This document shows positions 31,223 to 38,397 of a stretch of DNA of 41,786 nt, piece after piece. The notes under the pieces were generated by a model. It did no database searches. It had not been told where the DNA came from and was given only the letters and a program-made list of their open reading frames with translations. The stretch lies in the NCBI GenBank assembly GCA_964452185.1, contig CAYVKO010000005.1, positions 1 to 41,786 of the forward strand, written 5' to 3'. How positions within the stretch are numbered: position 1 is the stretch's first letter; each line of letters opens with the position of its first letter. The stretch is from SW-6-46-9 sp964452185. GTDB lineage: Bacteria > Patescibacteriota > Minisyncoccia > Phycocordibacterales > SW-6-46-9. The position numbers were made by a program, and so were the translations under genes.

Positions 31223-33709
31223 TTACAAACTAACCAACGATGCAACAGCGTCTCCTTCCCGAAGCTTCATGACACGAACACCCTTTGTGTTGCGAGACAG
31301 TCGAGAGATATCCTCAGACTCGATCCGGATAACCTGACTGTCACGAGACATGGCCACCACCTCCTCGTCTTCTTCAGTGAGGATAACGCCGGTAACAAGC
31401 TTACCGGTAGTATCTGAAAGCTTGGCAGTTTTTACCCCCTTTCCACCTCGGCCTTGCACGCTGTATTCAGACAAACTGGTCTTTTTACCAAAACCTTCTT
31501 CGGAAATTACGAATAGGTCACCGTCTTCATTATCTTCTGTAACCACAACGCTGGACACAACCTCATCATCTTCATCATCCATTTTTATGCCATACACTCC
31601 TTTTGCCGTTCGCCCCATCGAGCGTACGTCTTCAGCAGAGAAACGTATGGCTCGTCCAGACCTTGTTACCAACATCATGTCGTCTTCTTCACGTGCAAAA
31701 GAAACCGAAACGAGCTCATCACCATCTTCAAGCGAAACCGCAATAATGCCACTGCTACGGACATCATAAAACTTGTCGGCATCCACTCGTTTTACACGAC
31801 CTCCTTTAGTAGCCATGGCAAGCGTCAAATCCTCATCCCGCTTATCTTTCGGCATCGACAAAATAGAGGTCACTCGCTCATCTGACTCAAGCTCAAGGAA
31901 GTTCATGATAGATTTACCTCGAGTAGCTCGGCGCCCTTCAGGCAACTCATACATTTTCATTTGATGCACTTTACCCTGATCGGTAAAGAACAGAAGGTCG
32001 CTGTGAGTTGAGGTAGACAGTACTGTAGTTACATAGTCGTCTTCCTTGGTATCAATATCAACTACACCAACTCCGCCGCGTTTTTGCCGTTTGTAATTTT
32101 TCGGATTCGTTCGCTTTACATATCCGTCTTTCGTAAACACCAGAACGGAGTCCTCGTCAGCAATAAGATCCTCAGCAGAGATGTCATCTATCTTGTGCTC
32201 CATTACTCGTGTTTTTCGCTCATCGCCGTGTTTGTCTGCCACAGCTCTGATTTCCTCTTTAACTTGATCTTTTATGTTTTCTTCTGAAGAGAGCAGTTCT
32301 TCAAGTTCAGCAATTTCGGCCTGAATTTCCTCAAGTTCATCTTCAATCTCTTGCCGCTCCATTCCGGCCAATCGCTGAAGACGCATACGAAGAATCGCAG
32401 TAGCCTGCTCATCTGAGAAATCAAATTCGCTCTTTAGTTCTTCATGAGCTGCCTGCTTGTCTTCTGACTCCCGGATTAAGCTTATGATTTCATCAATATG
32501 ATCAAGAGCTTTTTGCAAACCAAGCAAAATGTGCTCTCTATCTCTCGCTTTTCCGAGTTCGTATTCGGAACGTCGGCGTACAACAGAAATCCGGTGATCA
32601 ATAAACTCTTCTAAAATGCCCTTTAGAGAAAGTGTTTGCGGCACTCCATCAACCAGCGCCACCATGTTTAGATGGAATTTATCCTCCAGGCGAGTATGTT
32701 TATACAGTGAATTGAGTACCTTTTGCGGATAGGCGTTGCGTTTTAGGTCTACCACAACTCGAATATCTGAGGTTGATTCATCACGAATATCCTTAACCCC
32801 TTCAAGCTTGTCGTCTTTCACCTGCTTCGCCATCTTCTCGATCAAACGAGCTTTGTTTACCCGATACGGCAACGAGGAAATGACAATGCTGTAAGACTGG
32901 CTGGTGCGCTCCACAATCTCAGCCTCACCCCGCATCACCACTCCTCCACGACCATCAATATACGCATCGTGGATATCTTCCGTGCCAAATATAACTGCTC
33001 CTGTTGGGAAGTCCGGCCCTTTAACATACTCCATCAAATCCCTTACAGTAGCGTCTTCATTATCAATTAAGTGCACTATGGCGTCGGCTAGCTCATTAAG
33101 GTTATGCGGAGGAATGTTGGTGGCCATTCCTACAGCAATACCCAAAGTCCCGTTTAACAGCAGTCCGGGTGCTGCTGCCGGAAGCACCTCAGGCTCGGTA
33201 GTAGTGCCGTCATAGTTTTCTCGAAAATCGACAGTGTCTTTATTAATATCTGCCAGCAACTCCTCAGCTACAGAGGACATTTTTGCCTCGGTGTAACGCA
33301 TTGCAGCTGCAGCATCTCCATCAATGGAGCCGAAGTTGCCTTGTCCAATAGCTAACGGATATCGAAAAGAAAATTCCTGTGCCATTTTTACCAACGAATC
33401 GTATACAGCTTTGTCTCCGTGTGGGTGGTATTTCCCTAGCACTTCACCGACAACGGCAGCAGATTTCCGGAACTTTGCCCCGCTCGTTAATCCCATTTTC
33501 TTCATTGCATACAAAATGCGCCGGTGCACCGGCTTTAGCCCGTCCCGTACGTCCGGAAGTGCTCGAGAAGTAATAACCGACATTGCATAGTCGATATACG
33601 CATCCTTCATTTCGCTTGTAATAGACTGCGGAATCACTCGACGACCCGCCGCCTCTTCGTCAGTTTTCTCTTCCTCTTTATTTGTATTGTCGTCACTATC
33701 TTTAGCCAT
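31223..33709 (-). CDS. gyrA: DNA gyrase subunit A
   Basis: Type IIA topoisomerase breakage-reunion subunit. 828 aa from the ATG at 33709 (a GTG three codons upstream is less likely). Seen: VVGEVLGKYHPHGDKAVYD, AMRYTEAKMS with active Tyr139, GVKDIRDEST, and the C-terminal beta-pinwheel with two GyrA-box-like motifs (QKRGGVG and QGRGGKG). The residue matching quinolone-contact Ser83 of E. coli is Lys100; the Asp87 equivalent (Asp104) is kept. gyrB is not in the window. Confidence 0.97.
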   Translation of the reverse strand: MAKDSDDNTNKEEEKTDEEAAGRRVIPQSITSEMKDAYIDYAMSVITSRALPDVRDGLKPVHRRILYAMKKMGLTSGAKFRKSAAVVGEVLGKYHPHGDKAVYDSLVKMAQEFSFRYPLAIGQGNFGSIDGDAAAAMRYTEAKMSSVAEELLADINKDTVDFRENYDGTTTEPEVLPAAAPGLLLNGTLGIAVGMATNIPPHNLNELADAIVHLIDNEDATVRDLMEYVKGPDFPTGAVIFGTEDIHDAYIDGRGGVVMRGEAEIVERTSQSYSIVISSLPYRVNKARLIEKMAKQVKDDKLEGVKDIRDESTSDIRVVVDLKRNAYPQKVLNSLYKHTRLEDKFHLNMVALVDGVPQTLSLKGILEEFIDHRISVVRRRSEYELGKARDREHILLGLQKALDHIDEIISLIRESEDKQAAHEELKSEFDFSDEQATAILRMRLQRLAGMERQEIEDELEEIQAEIAELEELLSSEENIKDQVKEEIRAVADKHGDERKTRVMEHKIDDISAEDLIADEDSVLVFTKDGYVKRTNPKNYKRQKRGGVGVVDIDTKEDDYVTTVLSTSTHSDLLFFTDQGKVHQMKMYELPEGRRATRGKSIMNFLELESDERVTSILSMPKDKRDEDLTLAMATKGGRVKRVDADKFYDVRSSGIIAVSLEDGDELVSVSFAREEDDMMLVTRSGRAIRFSAEDVRSMGRTAKGVYGIKMDDEDDEVVSSVVVTEDNEDGDLFVISEEGFGKKTSLSEYSVQGRGGKGVKTAKLSDTTGKLVTGVILTEEDEEVVAMSRDSQVIRIESEDISRLSRNTKGVRVMKLREGDAVASLVSL

Positions 33710-33714
33710 ATTCA

Positions 33715-33729
33715 ACACTTATTAGTGTA
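33715..33729 (-). promoter_or_regulatory. gyrA -10 overlapped by a small palindrome
   Basis: The minus-strand -10 TACACT (complement of 33724-33729) is overlapped by the inverted repeat ACACT-TATT-AGTGT (33715-33728), 5 nt upstream of the start codon. It may be an operator or simply base-composition noise. Confidence 0.4.
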
Positions 33730-33799
33730 CCACACTTCTCGCCTTGTTTACCTTTACACTCCCTTAAAAATCAAGACTTCTAATTGTTGGATTTAAAGT

Positions 33800-34216
33800 T
33801 TACTCACTCCAGAACTCACCTTCTTGAGTTGCTGAAGGTCTTTGCTGAGGTTGGTTTGATCTATTATTAGCCTCCCAGTAAGGGGTGTCGTCAACTCTCT
33901 GTGTACTGTTACTCTCAAAAGACTCTGTTGAGGTGGTTGATGTCGTGCTAGCTTTCTGTGTAGAAGTTCCGTTCCAGTAGCCTGGAAAGGATTCTGAAAA
34001 CTCACTGTAAATCGCTGATGCATTGTCTCCAAAAGCCGATAACGGTGAGGCAGTTTGTGTGGCTTCTGGTTCAGGATCAGAAAAGATAACTCCCTGACTT
34101 ACTACGGTAACCCACCCTGCAAATATTACTGCAGTTATAACAGCAGACGTTCCAACAGCTACCCGTTGACGGGTCTTTGGATGCTTTTTGCGTAAACGCT
34201 GTATTAAACGACGCAT
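33800..34216 (-). CDS. Single-pass membrane protein with Ser/Thr-rich tail
   Basis: 138 aa. A strongly basic N-terminus (RRLIQRLRKKHPKTRQR), one membrane helix (VGTSAVITAVIFAGWVTVV, about 22-40), then a low-complexity Ser/Thr/Asn/Gln-rich extracytoplasmic tail with several aromatic residues. No domain recognised. It is 13 nt after the MBL-fold gene in the same run. Confidence 0.65.
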   Translation of the reverse strand: MRRLIQRLRKKHPKTRQRVAVGTSAVITAVIFAGWVTVVSQGVIFSDPEPEATQTASPLSAFGDNASAIYSEFSESFPGYWNGTSTQKASTTSTTSTESFESNSTQRVDDTPYWEANNRSNQPQQRPSATQEGEFWSE

Positions 34217-34229
34217 AGCTTACATAAAT

Positions 34230-34868
34230 TTACTGAGGAACAATAACTTCAATATCAGTGTCACGACCAGAAAGATCTCGCGGGCTTACAGTTAATTTAT
34301 CCTTACGCTCCACTGAGTCTGTATCACTACCTGCCTCATCCAAAAAGCTGGTTACTGCCTCGTCATCTGCATCAGTAAAGTGAGTTGGTATAACAATTTT
34401 AGGCTCGATTTGAACTGCCAACTTGTATGCATCAGACGCATCTAACACCGGATCATCCCCGACCGGAGCAAATAATATGTCAATGTGCTCCATAAGCTCC
34501 TGAGCCCCAGACGGCAATTCCCGATCCTTGATTGGCCCCATAAAACAAATATCCATGTCCTGAAGGCGAAACACATATATTGTGTTGATGTGATAATCAC
34601 CTCCATACCGCGATTCTCCTGCCACCCCGTCAATAGATATACCGTCAATCTCATATTCACCCGGACCAGTCACCGCAATAGGTTCTTTATCTCCAGCTGT
34701 TAATTGATCAGCTCCCGAAAAGTCTTCGTGACGAGCAGATACAAGCACTATATCCGCACCGAAACGATGTGTCTGAAAATCTGATGATTCAGCCGGAGGG
34801 TTAGTAGCAATTACTTGATCACCATACTTTAATTTAAAACATTCTAATCCGTGATTGGTTATAACCAT
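34230..34868 (-). CDS. MBL-fold hydrolase-like protein with degenerate metal site
   Basis: 212 aa resembling the UlaG-like/metal-dependent hydrolase branch of the metallo-beta-lactamase superfamily: LECFKLKYGDQVIATNP start, PGEYEIDGISI, and the final PKIVIPTHF strand-loop. The H-x-H-x-D-H metal motif is reduced to SARHEDF, and the later H and D ligands (usual CHLGD) read CFMGP, so metal binding and hydrolysis are doubtful. It may be a non-catalytic member; from memory such proteins recur next to mltG-type genes in CPR genomes. 19 nt after mltG. Confidence 0.8.
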   Translation of the reverse strand: MVITNHGLECFKLKYGDQVIATNPPAESSDFQTHRFGADIVLVSARHEDFSGADQLTAGDKEPIAVTGPGEYEIDGISIDGVAGESRYGGDYHINTIYVFRLQDMDICFMGPIKDRELPSGAQELMEHIDILFAPVGDDPVLDASDAYKLAVQIEPKIVIPTHFTDADDEAVTSFLDEAGSDTDSVERKDKLTVSPRDLSGRDTDIEVIVPQ

Positions 34869-34887
34869 AGTGTGTATCAGTATAGCA

Positions 34888-35853
34888 TTATTCTGCAGTT
34901 CTATCGAGATACTGGCGCTTATTCTGATTGTGCACCTCTAACGTCTCCGCAAAGTAAAAGTTGCTGTCCCGATCACTTAAATAGTACATTGCCTCCGAAT
35001 CTATAGGATTTATTGTTGCCCGAATTGCAGAAAGTCCTGGATTTGCTATAGGCCCGGGCGGTAATCCTTTGTATCTGTACAAGTTGTATGGTGAGTCAAC
35101 GTTGAGATCTTCTTGAGTTACTTCGTATGTATTTCTCCCTAGGATGTACGGAAACACGGCATCCACTTGTAGTTGCATTCCTTGCTCCAGGCGCCGCCAC
35201 AACACTCCAGCTATGCGACGTCTGGTTTCGTAGTCAGCAGCCTCTCTTTCAACCAGAGAAGCCATTATGACTATCTCATCAAGTGAGTAATCAAATTCGT
35301 TGATCTGAGGCTGCAAGGTTGTGATATTGTCTGTAAAGTTTTGCTTCATTCGTTCTATCATTTCCTCGGAAGATGTATTCGGTAAAAACTGGTATGTGTC
35401 AGGAAAAAGATATCCCTCCAGAGGGGCTGCTTGCCGTAAAAATTGTGCACGCGAAAACGAGGTTTCGCTTAGGTTTTCATTTAGTCGGTCAGCTATTTGT
35501 GTGTTGGTAAGCCCTTCAGGTATCAGTACCGTCTGTGGCGACATCCCAAATTCACCACGAGACAGCCGACGAGCCACCGTCAGTGCGTTTTCTGATTCAT
35601 CAAATCTGTATGTGCCTGCCGTTATATTTGCTCCCTTAACCCGAAGCGGTATAGATACTAATTTTGGGCCGTAGATCACTCCGGCATCAGCAAGCTGATT
35701 GGCTGCTGATTGAATGCTTGATCCTCGTGGAATTTCTACCGTAGCACCAGTAAATGACGGCGGCGGAACCAGCCACAAGGCTAGCGGGACAGAAGCTACT
35801 ATCACTAACGACCCAATCCACACCAGAGCGGTTTGTATAAAAGATTTTGACAT
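34888..35853 (-). CDS. mltG: Endolytic murein transglycosylase MltG (YceG family)
   Basis: Membrane-anchored enzyme cutting nascent glycan strands. 321 aa, N-terminal helix (about 8-28), a LysM-like region (VEIPRGSSIQSAANQLADAGV), and the catalytic domain with MASLVEREA containing the expected catalytic Glu, RRIAGVLWRRLEQGMQLQVDA, and SPYNLYRYKGLPPGPIANPGL. It starts 3 nt after the stop of the upstream gene. Confidence 0.95.
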   Translation of the reverse strand: MSKSFIQTALVWIGSLVIVASVPLALWLVPPPSFTGATVEIPRGSSIQSAANQLADAGVIYGPKLVSIPLRVKGANITAGTYRFDESENALTVARRLSRGEFGMSPQTVLIPEGLTNTQIADRLNENLSETSFSRAQFLRQAAPLEGYLFPDTYQFLPNTSSEEMIERMKQNFTDNITTLQPQINEFDYSLDEIVIMASLVEREAADYETRRRIAGVLWRRLEQGMQLQVDAVFPYILGRNTYEVTQEDLNVDSPYNLYRYKGLPPGPIANPGLSAIRATINPIDSEAMYYLSDRDSNFYFAETLEVHNQNKRQYLDRTAE

Positions 35854-35856
35854 GAG

Positions 35857-37125
35857 TTACATCGGTAGATCAGACGGTGGAGGAGACTTCTTTGATTCGA
35901 TTCTCTGGAAGGTTGGTGTTTGTGCAATTTCTCCAGGGAAATGAAAAAGTGTCGCTAATTCCTCAGTACTCAAAGTAAATGACGGACGCTTGTACGGTGG
36001 ATTAAAGTAACTACGACGACGGTACGCGTCAAATAGCTTTTTGCGGGTTTTGTTTTGTCGGTATTCTTTGTAATCTTCCCAAGGATAATCAAACCGGGTC
36101 ATTCCGCGGGTCGGCCTAAGCTCATTTCTTCCTTTCGCACTAAACTGCTTAAAGGATCCTATCAGTCCAGGAATGTTTACTGGACGGAAATGACCTTCCT
36201 CAGCAATATACAGGCCGCGAATACCACAGTCAAAGCCCGGTTTTGATATATTTCTCTGGATAGCTTCCAGTGCATCTTGATCTCCCTCACTTAAAGACGG
36301 CGGCACATCAAGTTCATCATCCCCGCTTCCGGTGTCTGGCAGTTTTGTGTCAGGATCACGCTCCATTATATCGTTAATCAGCTCTTCGCCTTCATCCTGC
36401 CAGCTGGTTGTCTGAAAGAAAGAGCCACTCTTCTGCTTCTCATCATGCGCTTGCACTAGTATCTGAATCCAAATCTGCTCACCTCGCCGAGCCGAACCGA
36501 GATACTCAATTATAGGCGTCATTGGGTCTACTTGCTCTTCTTCGTCAATACCACCAGTAAACCCGTAATCGATATAGGTCTTCAACGGATATGCATCATC
36601 TTCACCAAGCTCAAACTCCGCACCCCACAATTCAAACTTATCGGTATCGAACTTCAAAAAGTTTGTGTAGTCAGGTACTTCGCTGACTTCCACCTCAGGG
36701 TACTGAGAGTAAATATTAAACTCAATAATCTCCCGGAAGAATTCTGGTGTCCAAATAAACATGTGTATATCACCCTCAAGAGACACCAGCTCTAAAGAAA
36801 ACCAACTCTTCACTCTCCCTTCCCAATACTTACCAATAAACTTACCGGGAACGCTAGTCTGATGTAGCGCATGCAGAACCAATTCCATGGCATCAGGAGC
36901 TTTAACCTGCTCTTCGGGTAGTTGGATCTCTAAAAGAACATGCTCTTCGTTGTACAAAAAATGGCGCCGCACGTACGACAACCACGTCTGATAAAAAAGG
37001 GTGCCGAAAAAAATCGGCCCCCATAATGGAAACCACGCAAGTGCTTCATCACCGTACTGCTCGATGAACTGAAGAGTTTGCTCGTAGTACTCAAGCGTAA
37101 AAAAACGTGTAAAGTATTCAAGCAT
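35857..37125 (-). CDS. Uncharacterised membrane-associated protein (CPR-type)
   Basis: 422 aa. A hydrophobic N-terminal segment (ALAWFPLWGPIFFGTLFYQTWL, about 28-50) is followed by a large soluble part containing LLEIQLPEEQVKAPDAMELVLHALHQ, KYWEGRVKSWFSLELVSLEGDIHMFIWTP and IYSQYPEVEV, then an acidic linker and a C-terminal region ending in a Pro-rich tail. From memory this block occurs in Parcubacteria proteins annotated near or fused to type IV secretion/DNA-transfer ATPases, but I cannot name a family. It is first in the run with mltG, the MBL-fold protein and a membrane protein, which hints at an envelope role. Confidence 0.75.
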   Translation of the reverse strand: MLEYFTRFFTLEYYEQTLQFIEQYGDEALAWFPLWGPIFFGTLFYQTWLSYVRRHFLYNEEHVLLEIQLPEEQVKAPDAMELVLHALHQTSVPGKFIGKYWEGRVKSWFSLELVSLEGDIHMFIWTPEFFREIIEFNIYSQYPEVEVSEVPDYTNFLKFDTDKFELWGAEFELGEDDAYPLKTYIDYGFTGGIDEEEQVDPMTPIIEYLGSARRGEQIWIQILVQAHDEKQKSGSFFQTTSWQDEGEELINDIMERDPDTKLPDTGSGDDELDVPPSLSEGDQDALEAIQRNISKPGFDCGIRGLYIAEEGHFRPVNIPGLIGSFKQFSAKGRNELRPTRGMTRFDYPWEDYKEYRQNKTRKKLFDAYRRRSYFNPPYKRPSFTLSTEELATLFHFPGEIAQTPTFQRIESKKSPPPSDLPM

Positions 37126-37196
37126 AGCCTGACTCCTTAAATAATAGCAAACACCGGAGCTGAATGATGGTGGTTATTCACAAGCTTGCAGGAAAG

Positions 37197-38237
37197 CTAT
37201 GCTACCACGTATTTTCCGTCCTTGTTTTTCTTGAACTTATCGTGGTTCTGTAGATTTACAATTACTGTATTCGGCTTTACATACCGTTCCTTGAGAACCT
37301 TTTCAACCACTTCATCACGTGAAAGCGGCCCGTCGCGTCGAAGGATTTTTTCTATAACATCTCGGACAACACCGGTCATGTAACCCCATTCTTCAAGTGC
37401 GTACAGACCTCGACCGACGAGCACGAATCGATCATCTTTTATGAGTTCATTGTGCGTAGTGGCTTCGTGTGCCTCCTTATCAAACAACTCTTCTATTCGT
37501 TCAGTAACTTCCCGGAAGTGCATCGGGCTGCCATGCTGACGGATAACCAGATAAGCATAATCACGAACCCCTTTAACCTTAACGTTAGGAGATTCAGCGT
37601 GCCCCCATTCCCCTAGTGGATTTTTATCCACCTTTCGAGAAAGAGACAACCAGCGTCGCAGCACCTCTTCATTTTCCTGGTGATGTGTGTGGTCGCTTGG
37701 AAGGTCGTCAATATGAGATCGGAAACGATCAATCATTTCTGATTCAGACACAAGATCTTCGAGGCTTAAGTTTGAATGTAGTCGCTGCAGAGCGTCATGC
37801 ACAACAGACGCCACACGGTTGTCGACGTGCCAACGATGATGAAAATGGTCATTCGCCCGTTCTCGAGTAAAGGAGTCGGTAAGATCCAGCAGCAGGTACA
37901 CATGATTCTGTGTAGATTTTCGCTCTGAAATATGATCAAAAAGATGATTCTCAGGAACTATCACACCGAGCTCATGAAGAACTTTTTCTAGTTCTGAAAA
38001 AGCTCTTTCCTGCTTGGAGTATGCATCAGATTTACGCATCTCTTTGAGGGCATCTGATTCAATCTGACGGACTCGTTCACGAGTTATGCCGTATCGGTTA
38101 CCGATTGATTCTAAAGTTTCTGTTTGGTTTTTGCCACTAAGTCCATAACGTGAAGTTACTACGTCATTGGCTCGTTCGGATAACCCCGATGCGAGTTGTC
38201 GAGTTACTTTACTGGGTTGAAAACTAAGGGCGCTCAT
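37197..38237 (-). CDS. Sigma-region-4 / HARE-HTH fusion regulator
   Basis: 346 aa, three parts. Residues about 16-68 are a sigma-70 region 4 helix-turn-helix (TSRYGL ... TLESIGNRYGITRERVRQIE), the -35-recognition type. Residues 70-215 are helical and of unknown fold. Residues about 222-288 match the HARE-HTH domain also found in the RNA polymerase delta subunit (DYAYLVIRQHGSPMHFREVTERI ... FVLVGRGLYALEEWG), followed by a second winged-helix-like segment to 346. No sigma region 2 or 3, so it cannot be a full sigma factor. It has a TTGACA-N17-TAAAGT promoter and a leader of about 125 nt. Confidence 0.85.
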   Translation of the reverse strand: MSALSFQPSKVTRQLASGLSERANDVVTSRYGLSGKNQTETLESIGNRYGITRERVRQIESDALKEMRKSDAYSKQERAFSELEKVLHELGVIVPENHLFDHISERKSTQNHVYLLLDLTDSFTRERANDHFHHRWHVDNRVASVVHDALQRLHSNLSLEDLVSESEMIDRFRSHIDDLPSDHTHHQENEEVLRRWLSLSRKVDKNPLGEWGHAESPNVKVKGVRDYAYLVIRQHGSPMHFREVTERIEELFDKEAHEATTHNELIKDDRFVLVGRGLYALEEWGYMTGVVRDVIEKILRRDGPLSRDEVVEKVLKERYVKPNTVIVNLQNHDKFKKNKDGKYVVA

Positions 38238-38337
38238 AGATAAGTATTTATGATTAAGTTACATTTAAATGGTAAGGAGTAAGACAACAGAACAAAGGTT
38301 AAAGTAAAAGATTTTTAATGGGCTGCTTTGGCTACAA

Positions 38338-38357
38338 ATTGGTTGGCTGCGACCAAT
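38338..38357 (-). promoter_or_regulatory. Leader hairpin upstream of the sigma-4/HARE gene
   Basis: ATTGGT / ACCAAT with an 8-nt loop, located near the 5' end of the predicted 125-nt leader. A repeated GGCTGC (38321 and 38345) lies nearby. The rest of 38238-38393 holds no gene. Confidence 0.35.
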
Positions 38358-38368
38358 GTGTGTGTTCA

Positions 38369-38397
38369 ACTTTACCGCATGAATATGGCGATGTCAA
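38369..38397 (-). promoter_or_regulatory. Consensus -35/-10 promoter of the sigma-4/HARE gene
   Basis: Perfect TTGACA (complement of 38392-38397), 17-nt spacer, TAAAGT (complement of 38369-38374). The -35 overlaps the leuS stop codon. This is one of the few consensus -35 boxes in the window. Confidence 0.7.
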
